Source: Sporomusa malonica
GTDB lineage: Bacteria; Bacillota; Negativicutes; Sporomusales; Sporomusaceae
NCBI RefSeq assembly: GCF_900176355.1
Contig: NZ_FWXI01000001.1
Location: forward strand, 310,001-374,000
DNA: 64,000 bases
Direction: 5' to 3'
A model generated the notes under the pieces. That model worked only from the letters and a program-made list of their open reading frames with translations. It was not told the DNA's origin and searched no databases. How positions within the stretch are numbered: position 1 is the stretch's first letter; each line of letters opens with the position of its first letter. Positions 42,543 to 50,683 of the stretch are shown one piece after another. The translations under genes were made by a program, and so were the position numbers.

Positions 42543-44164
42543 TCCGGTTTTTTTTCAGTCAGACCTTCCGGCGTCGCGCCAGCATCTTGACGATTCTTGC
42601 GCTGGCAATATCCAGCCTGTTTTTTATGTCTCCTGCCAATGCCGCGGAAGTGCTTTACTTCTCAGCAGGTGATGGGAAATCGTTCATCCAATACTCCACC
42701 CGCCTGGACCTGACACGTGATTTCTACAGCATGAACATTGGGGGCGGCATACGGCCCTATTCATTCAGCATGACCAAGCCGATTGTGACCATAACGCCAT
42801 TTTATCCGGGGGCGCAAGTGGCCTTTAAAGTGATTCCCAAGTCGGTTGGCACCACCATACTCACCATTAAAGACACGAAAGGAAATTCTATTAACCGCGA
42901 ACTCGTGGTGTATGACCCAGGCGCACAGCCGCTTAGTCTCGGTGCGCTACCGAACGCAACCAACCCGGTGGCTGTGGGTCAGGGGCGTGGGTTTGGTGTG
43001 TTAGGCGGCAAAGCACCGTATAAAGTTGTGTCTGCTAATCCTGGCATTGCCCGTGTTGAACCCAGCGGTGTCATCTACGCGGTCTGGGGAGTGGCATCCG
43101 GGATGACCCAGATTACCGTCACTGATGCGGCTGGTGCAAAGATACAAGGCACCGTGTACGTCGGCATGATCAAATCTCTCGTTATATCAGCAGACTCCAC
43201 ACTGTTGCCGGCAGGTAAAGGTGAGCTCACCATCAGCAGCGGCAATCCGCCGTACACGGTTACAACCAGTTCAAATCTGAACGCAACCTTAAAGGGCAAT
43301 GACTCCTATGGACGTACCATCTATACTCTCACCGCCAAGTCAGCCGGGGCGGGAACGGTGACTGTCAAAGACAGTAAAGGGCTAACCGCAAGCCGGGCAG
43401 TTACTGTCAAAGAATGGATCAGCCTGTCGTTTCCCCAGTTGACTGGAGATCTGCGAACCATAGATGTGGGACAAACGACGAAACTGGTCGTCACAGGCGG
43501 AACTGCCCCGTATACCGTGACTGCCGATAAACCAACCGCCGTGACTATCCAGCAGCAGGGAAGCGGACAGTATACCGTTACCGGCTGTCAGGCTGGGGTT
43601 GTTAGCATTACCGCCAAGGATGGCAGCGGCGCAACCCGCAGTCTCTCGCTCACTGTGCGCGCTCTTCCAACACTGACGCTGGCCGCACCAGATACGCTGC
43701 TGATCGGCACTACTGGCAATCTGACACTGGTTGGCGGCGCAAGTCCGTTTAACGTATCAATATCCGGCAATCAGGTCGTACTGACTAAAGTAGCTGATAA
43801 GAAATACACACTTACTCCTAAACTGCCCGGCAAGACGGCGATCACGGTAAAAGACAGCAGAGGCACAATGGTGCAAAAAAACATCACCGTTACCGCCCAG
43901 GTGTTAAAGTTAGAAGGCTCTACAAGCCCGCTGGAAGTCGGCTCTACCCGCCCCTTTGACATTAAAGGCGGCGTCGGGCCGTATACTCTAACCTTGACCA
44001 ATGCAAACGCTAAGGCAGTGCTGTATACGACAACCACGGCATATACCCGATACAATATTAGCGGCGTTACTCCTGGCATGGTGGATCTTATTGTCAAGGA
44101 CAGCCAGGGGGCAACAGCAACTGCCAAACTGACCATACAGGCGCAACAGCCAGCCAAAGCATAA
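42539..44164 (+). CDS. Secreted protein with Big2/pilus-assembly-like Ig repeats (truncated by frameshift)
   Basis: A 541-residue protein with a signal peptide (core ASILTILALAISSLFFMSPA, cleavage after ANA). It then has about six beta-sandwich repeats of roughly 80 residues, each with GG-x-x-PY-x-V (GGKAPYKVV, GNPPYTVTT, GGTAPYTVTA, GGASPFNVSI, GGVGPYTLTL) and ending in T-V-K-D-x-x-G. This resembles bacterial Ig-like (Big2-type) repeats. A further repeat follows out of frame after the stop, so the gene was probably longer. Likely a cell-surface or periplasmic protein. Confidence 0.82.
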   Translation: MIRFFFSQTFRRRASILTILALAISSLFFMSPANAAEVLYFSAGDGKSFIQYSTRLDLTRDFYSMNIGGGIRPYSFSMTKPIVTITPFYPGAQVAFKVIPKSVGTTILTIKDTKGNSINRELVVYDPGAQPLSLGALPNATNPVAVGQGRGFGVLGGKAPYKVVSANPGIARVEPSGVIYAVWGVASGMTQITVTDAAGAKIQGTVYVGMIKSLVISADSTLLPAGKGELTISSGNPPYTVTTSSNLNATLKGNDSYGRTIYTLTAKSAGAGTVTVKDSKGLTASRAVTVKEWISLSFPQLTGDLRTIDVGQTTKLVVTGGTAPYTVTADKPTAVTIQQQGSGQYTVTGCQAGVVSITAKDGSGATRSLSLTVRALPTLTLAAPDTLLIGTTGNLTLVGGASPFNVSISGNQVVLTKVADKKYTLTPKLPGKTAITVKDSRGTMVQKNITVTAQVLKLEGSTSPLEVGSTRPFDIKGGVGPYTLTLTNANAKAVLYTTTTAYTRYNISGVTPGMVDLIVKDSQGATATAKLTIQAQQPAKA

Positions 44165-44406
44165 CTGTGCAAGTGCCAGCAGTGAATCCGTTACGTGTCC
44201 AACTGTCAGAGAACACTTTGCGACGTGGCCAGAATCTAGAAGTCCGTCTAATAGGCGGAACCGGTCCCTACCGGCTGCAGCAAGAGAGCAGACCACCGTT
44301 GCAGCTTCGTCAAACCAGCGCTGCTAATGTGTTTTTGGCTTCAAGTATTTATTCAGGCCTGTCTGCATCCGGGCGATTGTCGCGAGGGGACAGTATGCAA
44401 CGGTAA
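44143..44406 (+). pseudogene. Out-of-frame last repeat of the Ig-like protein
   Basis: In the frame of GTG 44167 the sequence reads ATASQSITVQVPAVNPLRVQ and, later, LIGGTGPYRLQQES, which is the same repeat type as in the upstream protein. The DNA at 44110-44140 and 44141-44172 is similar (GCAACAGC...), showing that a repeat junction is duplicated with a phase change. This suggests unequal recombination between repeats, leaving the last domain out of frame. Confidence 0.6.
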
Positions 44407-44508
44407 ATTTTGTTATCACGAATTAAGTGAAACCTCTCTGTTCTTTCAAAGATTCATGAGACGGCCAAGGGAAGAAGATCACTTGCCGACGAGAAAGGAA
44501 GGATTGTA

Positions 44509-45258
44509 ATGATGAAAAAAGGTCCTCTGGTTCTGTACCTGTTCAGCATGCTGCTGGCAACGACTCTGCTGCTGGGAACATTTACCGCTCCCGCCTACGC
44601 CCAAACATCTGATTTGCGATTAGAACGCCATTCGTTCCGACCAGGCGAAGAAATCAAGGTTCATTTTGTCGCTTCAACGAACTATCCCGCCAACGCTTGG
44701 GTGGGCATCGTTCCCAGCCATATTCCTCACGGCGACGAGAAGGTAAATGATCAGCATGATATATCCTATCAGTATTTGCATAAGCGTACCCAAGGAACAC
44801 TAATATTCCGTGCCCCCGCTAAACCTGGAGGCTATGATTTCCGTATGCATAACACGGACAATATGGGGAAAGAGATCTGCTTTGTCGGGTTCCGGGTGGA
44901 AGCTGGCATGGGTCAGGGTACCCCGGATCCCCAAAAATCCGGTTTATATCAAGGTGCTACTGGCATAACGTTGCCCAAGAACACGTTTAAATCAGGAGAA
45001 AAAATCACGCTAAGATTCCAGGCGCCGGCGGGTCTGGCAGATAATGCGTGGATTGGGATTATCCCCTCGCGTATCTCGCATGGCAGTGAAGCGGTAAACG
45101 ACAAGCATGATATTTCCTATGAGTATATTAACGGCCGGAGAAGCGGCACGATGACCTTTAACGCGCCAAGTAGCCCCGGTTCCTATGATTTCCGGATGCA
45201 TGACACCGACAATAACGGCAAGGAACTTGACTATATCAAATTCGAAGTCAGGCGCTAG
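44509..45258 (+). CDS. Exported two-repeat beta-sandwich protein
   Basis: A 249-residue protein with a signal peptide (VLYLFSMLLATTLLLGTFTA, cleavage after AYA). Two copies of an about 95-residue domain follow: PGEEIKVHFVASTNYPANAW and SGEKITLRFQAPAGLADNAW; each continues with IVPS/IIPS, HG.E.VNDxHDISY.Y, GGYDFRMHNTD / GSYDFRMHDTD. The pattern (growth of strands plus WVGI) is reminiscent of SKICH-like or Ig-like folds, by inference only. AAGGAAGG precedes the ATG. No annotated family recognised. Confidence 0.75.
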   Translation: MMKKGPLVLYLFSMLLATTLLLGTFTAPAYAQTSDLRLERHSFRPGEEIKVHFVASTNYPANAWVGIVPSHIPHGDEKVNDQHDISYQYLHKRTQGTLIFRAPAKPGGYDFRMHNTDNMGKEICFVGFRVEAGMGQGTPDPQKSGLYQGATGITLPKNTFKSGEKITLRFQAPAGLADNAWIGIIPSRISHGSEAVNDKHDISYEYINGRRSGTMTFNAPSSPGSYDFRMHDTDNNGKELDYIKFEVRR

Positions 45259-45275
45259 CGCTTCGAGATTAGCTG

Positions 45276-45324
45276 AACAGATGAATAGTTGGCCGTACCG
45301 GCTAACTATTCATCTGTTTTTTTA
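45276..45324 (+). terminator. Strong intrinsic terminator
   Basis: A stem of about 18 bp (AACAGATGAATAGTT... with ...AACTATTCATCTGTT) followed by TTTTTTA, directly abutting repeat copy 4. Confidence 0.92.
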
Positions 45325-45413
45325 TCCTGTTAGAAAGTATAACTTTCTTCTGGATAAGGGCAACATCGACTTCCGCTTTCGCCAGAGGCTCGGCGCAAGC
45401 CGTGTTTTCTTTA
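45325..45413 (+). repeat. Dispersed intergenic repeat, copy 4 (full length)
   Basis: Matches 209-297 at nearly all positions (TCCTGTTAGAAAGTATAACT to CAAGCCGTGTTTTCTTTA). Immediately follows the terminator at 45276, the same arrangement as copy 1. Confidence 0.85.
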
Positions 45414-45502
45414 TGATCGTGAGACCAGGGTGTCATTGTTGGAGATGTTTCTGGTTCTTTGCTTACTGCTTGCCAAACTGAAGGTTCTTCCTACTGTTAT
45501 CC

Positions 45503-45952
45503 CTATTTAGTATTTTGCTCAAATTGATTTGTTTTGCTAAGAATGTTAGACCCAACTTTTTCAATCAATTTTAATAATGTTTCTCTTTCTTTGCGATCAA
45601 TATTCTCTAACATTATTTCATTCCAAGAATCTAAAATTCCAAACAAAATGTTTTTAATAGATTCCGCCTTGTCGGTAGCATATAGATTATAAGCACGTTT
45701 ATCGTTCTCGCTTATCTTCCTAATGACATAATTTTCGTTTACTAGCTTTGCAACAGCTCTAGCCGTTGTAGCTTTATCGATTTTTACGATATCTGATAGT
45801 TGCTCCTGACTGATGCCATTATTTTTAAATAAACTAATAAGAAAAATATATTGACCGCTACCTAGATTATATTTTTTTAATTCTGAGTTGAAAAATATTT
45901 GACTGTACCTATAAATCAAAGAAATATGTTTTCCAAATCTGTCTTTTTGCAA
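45503..45952 (-). CDS. MarR-family transcriptional regulator
   Basis: A 149-residue winged-helix repressor: ISQEQLSDIVKIDKATTARA is the recognition region, then LVNENYVIRKISENDKRAYN the wing, then a C-terminal dimer helix. The TTG at 45952 has GGAGGT 7 nt upstream and is preferred to the frame opening at 45967. It is divergent from the broken efflux locus that starts at 46346, the likely former target. Confidence 0.9.
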   Translation of the reverse strand: MQKDRFGKHISLIYRYSQIFFNSELKKYNLGSGQYIFLISLFKNNGISQEQLSDIVKIDKATTARAVAKLVNENYVIRKISENDKRAYNLYATDKAESIKNILFGILDSWNEIMLENIDRKERETLLKLIEKVGSNILSKTNQFEQNTK

Positions 45953-46345
45953 AATAGCTACCTCCAAATTTTTATATATTTACAATTTTCCGTAATGGAT
46001 TTATTCATAATGCCCCTACGCCTAATCTGGCTCCGGTCATGCCCGTGATCAATGTGATTAATAGTTTTAAAGAAGGTTTCATTTGCAACTATATTGGAAT
46101 TATATAAGTAATTTCTAACATAGTAAAGAAAAATTCATTCAAAGTAGCTGTGTTAGCAACTACTTTGCGCTATGATTTTAGTTGAGCGTGCAACTTATTG
46201 CTCATAATTTCTTTAATCTAATTCTAATCTTTGATTAATGATGGTTAACTTAGTGCGGATATTCTTTTAGTATTATCGGTAGTTTTTTCCATATATCTTG
46301 ATGCTATTAATTGAGAAAAAGAATTTTTTTTACAGGAGGTTTAGT
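45953..46345. other. Intergenic control region of the decayed efflux locus
   Basis: Contains the inverted repeat at 46140. Short reading frames in this stretch lack ribosome-binding sites. No further gene seen. Confidence 0.45.
46140..46167. promoter_or_regulatory. Inverted repeat, candidate MarR operator
   Basis: CAAAGTAGCTG (46140-46150) and CAACTACTTTG (46157-46167) are inverted copies with a single mismatch and a 6-nt centre. They lie between the divergent MarR gene and the efflux remnants. Confidence 0.45.
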
Positions 46346-46530
46346 ATGAACAAATGCCAGCAATATTTCGTAATCATTATCCCGATTATCATGCTCATGA
46401 CTGCAGTACAGCCGGTGCTTGCTGCGGTGGAACTGTCGGTAGAAGATTGTACTGCTTTGGCTTTAAAGAATAACTATGAAGAACACCTGAAGCAAAACTG
46501 GAACAGGCCATGGGTTTGCCGGTGAAATAG
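46346..46530 (+). pseudogene. TolC-family outer-membrane efflux gene, internal deletion
   Basis: After GGAGG the frame encodes a signal peptide (YFVIIIPIIMLMTAVQPVLA) and the usual start of a TolC-type protein, VELSVEDCTALALKNN. It then jumps to the family's very end: in the adjacent frame the DNA reads RTPEAKLEQAMGLPVK and stop, the typical last residues. About 400 residues are missing. The remaining 59-residue frame cannot make a channel. Confidence 0.8.
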
Positions 46531-46553
46531 AGGGTAAGCAGGAGGAATGATAA

Positions 46554-46949
46554 TTGGATATCAAGGGTTCGAAGAAACTGTATGTTGGTTTGATTTTTGT
46601 AGTTGCTTTGTTTGGCATTGTTGTTATCCGCAGCGGAATGTTGTCCAAAACTCAGATAAGTAATGCCAACCAGGCCGTAGCGGTAAAGGCTATGCAGGTA
46701 GTAACGAGGGATACGCCTATCAACAGTGAATTTGTGGGACAGGTAAAAGCAAAAAGTGAAGTAAAAGTCATGTCAAAGGTATCTGGTAATGTTGTGGCTA
46801 AAATGGCAAATGGCGGCGATAATGTCTATAAAGGTCAGCCATTGTTTCAAATTGACAATAAACAATATCGGTCAGCGATTAATTCGGCCAGAGCTACACT
46901 GAATAAGTCGCAGGCTTACCGAAACAGTAAGTGCTCAGCCCGGGGTTAA
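46554..46949 (+). pseudogene. RND efflux periplasmic adaptor (MFP/HlyD type), truncated
   Basis: The frame has an N-terminal helix (KLYVGLIFVVALFGIVVI), then VKAMQVVTRDTPINSEFVGQ and the first biotinyl-like part (VSGNVVAKMANGGDNVYKGQ, PLFQIDNKQY) of an adaptor. It breaks off after residue about 120 and runs into unrelated frame. Adaptors are normally 350-400 residues, so two thirds are gone, fused at about 46920 to an RND pump fragment. Confidence 0.82.
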
Positions 46950-47703
46950 AAATACCATGTTGATGCCAAGCCGGGATATACTGGGTGGAGGCTCAAAGCC
47001 TAATGCCGGAGCCATATCTATTTCTCTGGATTCTTGGGATAAGCGGCAATAACCCGAATTACAGTTAAAAGACGAAATAAAACAGACAATCATGAACGGA
47101 GCTCAGTATCCGGAAGGCACAGTAATTGCATTTGCTCCCCCGAGCTTACCGGGATTGGGATCGGTTGGCGGCTTTACCCTGATGTTGCAAGATCGGAGTG
47201 GTGGTTCACTGAATGATTTGGACAGCATGGCCCCAAAATTCGCGGCGGCCGCCAAAGAACGTCCGGAGATTGCTACGATATCGTCTAATTTTAAAGCTAA
47301 TACGCCAGGTTATGAATTTGAGGTAGACCGTGAAAAGGCTGAACAACTGGGAGTGGCTGTTGATGATGTATTTATGGCATTACAAGTATTCCTTGGTGGC
47401 AGCCAGGTTAACGATTTTAACAAATTTGGTCGATCCTATAAAGTTATCGTGCAAGCAGAAAACAAATTCCGTGGTGATGTGGATGCAACCCGTTTTCTTT
47501 ATGTAAAAAGTTCCAATAACGTGATGGTTCCGTTAAACACACTACTTAAACCCAAGAAGATTAATGCGCCAACGATTATTACCCGGTTTAATGGGGTTAA
47601 GGCTGTTCAAATCAACGGCAGACAGGCAGACGGATACAGCTCCGGCCAAGCTATGGCTGCACTCGAAGAGGTGGCACAGCAAACTTTATCTGATGTCAAA
47701 TGA
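46919..47703 (+). pseudogene. RND efflux pump (AcrB type), internal fragment
   Basis: From about 46919 the frame reads TETVSAQPGVKNTMLMPSRD and SISLDSWDKRQ, hits a TAA at 47051-47053, then continues in the same frame as PELQLKDEIKQTIMNGAQYP and through FEVDREKAEQLGVAVDDVFM and VPLNTLLKPKK. This is the second periplasmic loop of AcrB-like pumps. Both ends, including all membrane helices, are missing: roughly 260 of 1000+ residues remain. The longest open piece begins at ATG 47092. Confidence 0.82.
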
Positions 47704-48289
47704 GAAACATAAGGGAATTTTAGAAAAAAAGGTGTTTTCTTATGCATTACTCGTGTTTTTTTAATCTTTGCTTTATAGTGGTATTCTCTCATTCATAGTA
47801 TTATTTGCTAAGGAAATCAGTATAGAAAACTCAGAGGTGTATTTCCTTGCCAACGCTTTAACCTTGATTGTCAGTAGACCATATGCGGGAAGAATTTTAG
47901 ATAAAAAAGGGCCGGTAGATATTATGTGTATCGGATTCCTCACCTTATTTGCTGCCTTTATATGTTTGTTTTTTGCTGAAGGCTACATACTGTTCATATT
48001 GTCTGCTTTGTTCTTAGGAATAGGGTTTGGTATTATCCATTCAACAGCAATAACTTTGGCAATTAACAAAGTCGATGCGTCCAGGCGCGGAGTAGTCAAC
48101 GGAACGATATTAACAGCTTTTGACTTGGGTTTTGGGATTGGTTCAATGCTGCTGGGCGTCTTGGCAAATTATGCAGGGCTGAAAATTATGTATCTGGCAA
48201 GTGGGTTTATGGTTCTTATACCGTTTAGTATTTTTTACATAACACATATGATAAAAAACAAGGAAATAGAGGCTATAAATAATTTTTGA
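47690..48289 (+). pseudogene. MFS transporter, C-terminal half with internal stop
   Basis: From about 47690 the frame reads NEKHKGILEKKVFSYALLVF, meets a TAA at 47762-47764, then continues in the same frame as SLLYSGILSFIVLFAKE and through five or six further helices (DKKGPVDIMCIGFLTLFAAF; NKVDASRRGVVNGTILTAFD). The N-terminal half is replaced by the RND fragment. The open part from 47768 (173 residues) might still be translated but is unlikely to transport. Confidence 0.75.
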
Positions 48290-48303
48290 TAGAGTAGACT
48301 TAG

Positions 48304-48333
48304 CTTCAGATGGGGTTTTAACCCCACCTGAAG
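48304..48333. repeat. Short hairpin of unknown origin
   Basis: CTTCAG-A-TGGGGT pairs with ACCCCA-C-CTGAAG around TTTA. No U-tract. It lies after the MFS remnant and before the bidirectional terminator. Confidence 0.45.
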
Positions 48334-48377
48334 GTTAGTCATCGGATAAATTGGTGCAGTGCTTCGAAACGCTAAAA

Positions 48378-48421
48378 AAATAATTATGCCCGGAACAGCA
48401 ATGTTCCGGGCATAATTATTT
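48378..48421. terminator. Strong bidirectional terminator
   Basis: A perfect 20-bp stem (48378-48397 with 48402-48421) with GCAA loop and A/T-rich ends, between the MFS remnant and the convergent lipase genes. Confidence 0.9.
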
Positions 48422-48451
48422 GAAAAAGTTTGGTCAATTATTGGAGCCAAA

Positions 48452-49300
48452 TTACTTATCTGAACTATTTTCACTGCATATTCCTTTAAACGGAACACAT
48501 AATTCCGTATCGGGACAAAACCCCGGATTTTCATAGCATAATGCTTTGGAAAAATCAGGATTTATGTGACTAAGGTTATTAAAATAGCAGCTAATATAAT
48601 GATTACGGGCTAAACTATTCAGTTGAAAAGAGATCGGATACTTAATGCTTACATGTCGATAATATAAGCCTTCCTCAGTAAACGGAGGTGGATACGCTTG
48701 AGCTGGTAAGGTAGGAATGATGTCATGGACATTGAAAATACGAATGCTATTTTTTACTATTTGGTTGAATCGGGAAACAAAGTCAGGGTCGCCGGTACGC
48801 GGAGAGCCATAAGTATACACGATAGGATTCTTAAACCCGGTGTTCACTGCAACATCTAAAGCCGCTAACACTGCCAAAGGTCCTCCTAAACTGTAACCGG
48901 CAATTAATAGTCTTTTCGTTGTAGAAATTTTGATTAATTTTCTGATCAACATGTCTCTTGTTGATTGATAAATACATGTAAATCCACGATGAGTTTTCCC
49001 CACATTTCTGACAAAAGGATATGGTACTTGATATAAGTCTTGGTCCGACTCATTGTCCCTAAATGAATCGGTTCCTCTAAAAGCTATAACTATTTCATTG
49101 CGTGACTCTGCGACAAAACCGAATGCTTCTACTACTGGATCTTCAACGCCGGCAAGAGCGCGAACGATATATCGAAGCTTAAAGTCTTTTGGTAAGACTA
49201 GCTCTTCCTGTTCAAAAAGCAGATTTGCCTGATGACACATTGCCGCAAGTAATATTGCATCTTCACTATTAAAAATATGCTCTACGCCTAAGGTATCCAT
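48452..49300 (-). CDS. Lipase (class 3-like alpha/beta hydrolase), complete nucleophile motif
   Basis: A 282-residue protein with the lipase class 3 pattern: IVIAFRGTDSFRDN, the nucleophile elbow IAGYSLGGPLA with Ser137, YTYGSPRTGDPDF with the acid residue, and VHDIIPTLP with the later His. A short C-terminal part carries paired cysteines (KALCYENPGFCPDTELC). No signal peptide is evident. The start at 49300 has GAGAGGAG upstream; the frame extends to 49417 but overlaps the paralogue upstream. It is the second of two tandem paralogues. Confidence 0.87.
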   Translation of the reverse strand: MDTLGVEHIFNSEDAILLAAMCHQANLLFEQEELVLPKDFKLRYIVRALAGVEDPVVEAFGFVAESRNEIVIAFRGTDSFRDNESDQDLYQVPYPFVRNVGKTHRGFTCIYQSTRDMLIRKLIKISTTKRLLIAGYSLGGPLAVLAALDVAVNTGFKNPIVYTYGSPRTGDPDFVSRFNQIVKNSIRIFNVHDIIPTLPAQAYPPPFTEEGLYYRHVSIKYPISFQLNSLARNHYISCYFNNLSHINPDFSKALCYENPGFCPDTELCVPFKGICSENSSDK

Positions 49301-49334
49301 TAATGCAGCTCCTCTCTTATATACAAGGCATCGG

Positions 49335-50168
49335 TCACTTGCATGTTCCTTGGAATGGAAAACACATTTCTGTATCGGGACAAAAATCTGGATTTTTATA
49401 GCATAATGCCTTGACAAAATTAGGATTCATTTGGCTGAGATTTTTAAAATAGCAGCCAATCGCATCATTACGCGGGGTATTATTCAGTTGGAAAGTGAGC
49501 GGATATTTTGTTTTCACATGTTGATAATATAATCCCTCCTTTGTAAAAGGAGGCGGATACTCTTGAGCTGGGAAAGTAGGAAAAGAGTCATGAATATTAA
49601 CAATTCGCATACTGTTTTTTACTACTTGGTTGAAGCGGAAAGCAAAGTCGGGATCTCCAACACGTGGACTACCATAGGTATAAATGATAGGGTTTTCAAA
49701 CCCGGTGTTCACCGCAATATCCAAGGCAGCCAGCATTGCCAAAGCTCCTCCGTAGTTGTGACCAGTAACAAGCAGCCTTTTTGTTGTGGATAGTTTGTTT
49801 AACTCCCTGATTAATTTGTTTCTTGTTGATTGATAAATACATGTAAATCCACGTGAGGTTTTGCCCCCATTCCTAACAAAAGGATATGGGACTTGAAGTA
49901 TATCATACGCTGAAATAAGGTCGGCAGGATATGAAGCGTATCCCCTAAACGCTATAATGATTTTATCTTTTGACTCTGCAATGAAACCAAATATTTCTTC
50001 CTTTGGATTCTCTACGTTGGCAAAAGCACGAATGGTATATCGAAGTTCAAAACCTTTTGGTAAGACAAGCTCTCCCATTAGAAATAATGGATATGTCTGA
50101 TAGCTCATGGCTGCAAGCAATATCGCATCTTTACTATTAAAAATATTCTTTGTGCCAGGGATAACCAT
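49335..50168 (-). CDS. Lipase-like paralogue lacking the nucleophile serine
   Basis: A 277-residue protein about two-thirds identical in appearance to its neighbour (same IIAFRG, TYGSPRVGDPDFAF, IHDSFPTFPAQ and CYKNPDFCPDTEMC blocks). The nucleophile elbow reads VTGHNYGGALA: Asn138 replaces Ser. The codon is AAC on the coding strand (49755-49757). It is thus unlikely to hydrolyse esters by the usual mechanism and may be a pseudoenzyme, perhaps a partner or regulator of the active copy. AAAGGAG precedes the ATG. Confidence 0.87.
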   Translation of the reverse strand: MVIPGTKNIFNSKDAILLAAMSYQTYPLFLMGELVLPKGFELRYTIRAFANVENPKEEIFGFIAESKDKIIIAFRGYASYPADLISAYDILQVPYPFVRNGGKTSRGFTCIYQSTRNKLIRELNKLSTTKRLLVTGHNYGGALAMLAALDIAVNTGFENPIIYTYGSPRVGDPDFAFRFNQVVKNSMRIVNIHDSFPTFPAQEYPPPFTKEGLYYQHVKTKYPLTFQLNNTPRNDAIGCYFKNLSQMNPNFVKALCYKNPDFCPDTEMCFPFQGTCK

Positions 50169-50251
50169 ATATAATAACTCCTTTCTTATAGGATAATAAT
50201 ATGCTTTTGTTAATAATGAAGATTAGTTTTAAGTGCCAGTAATGAGGTTTT

Positions 50252-50524
50252 TTAACACTGCCCTTCACACACGTGAACAATCCGTGACATACCAATGACT
50301 TCGCCAAAATAATTCAATGAAGGATCTTCTTCGGTATTGCCTGCATTTGCAAATTCAGAAAGATATGATTCCTGGCCCCATCCAACCAATTGATTTCTGT
50401 TAAATAATAAAAATGGTAATGTTAAAAATTGGTTGTTTAGTAAAATATATTTAATTAATCCCAAAATTGTTACACCTTGGGGCCGAAAATCTTCGCCAGC
50501 TTCTTGTGCTCCGTCCCACTGCAC
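50252..50524 (-). CDS. Uncertain 90-residue open frame, possible gene remnant
   Basis: From a GTG at 50524 the frame reads QWDGAQEAGEDFRPQGVTIL, a hydrophobic stretch, then GWGQESYLSEFANAG and FGEVIGMSRIVHVCEGQC. It has no clear ribosome-binding site and stays open upstream of the GTG for about 15 codons. It is upstream of the two lipase genes on the same strand. It looks coding-like in parts but was not matched to a family; it may be the end of a broken gene. Confidence 0.3.
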   Translation of the reverse strand: MQWDGAQEAGEDFRPQGVTILGLIKYILLNNQFLTLPFLLFNRNQLVGWGQESYLSEFANAGNTEEDPSLNYFGEVIGMSRIVHVCEGQC

Positions 50525-50615
50525 TGATGGAAGTAAGATAAAGAACTGTTGGGCAAAATATTATTAAATGAGCCTGCCGGGAGGCTGGATACCGGACTCA
50601 TTACGCTCCCCGTCT

Positions 50616-50643
50616 TGACTTGATAGTCAAATTTTACTATCAT
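50616..50643 (+). promoter_or_regulatory. Predicted promoter of the DHA2-padR operon
   Basis: TTGACT (50616-50621), 16-bp spacer, TATCAT (50638-50643). Both boxes are covered by the large inverted repeat at 50621-50668. Confidence 0.55.
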
Positions 50644-50668
50644 AGTACTTAGTAAAATTTGACTATCA
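50621..50668. promoter_or_regulatory. Large perfect inverted repeat, candidate PadR operator
   Basis: TGATAGTCAAATTTTACTA (50621-50639) is exactly inverted at TAGTAAAATTTGACTATCA (50650-50668) around a 10-nt centre that is itself nearly palindromic. It overlaps the promoter and lies 16 nt before the exporter's start; the same operon encodes a PadR repressor, so autoregulation is likely. Confidence 0.7.
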
Positions 50669-50683
50669 GCGGGGGAATGTTTT

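Noticed and set aside
48304-48333. Hairpin as an IS200/IS605-type element end
   Set aside because: No transposase or second end could be found, so the link is not supported.
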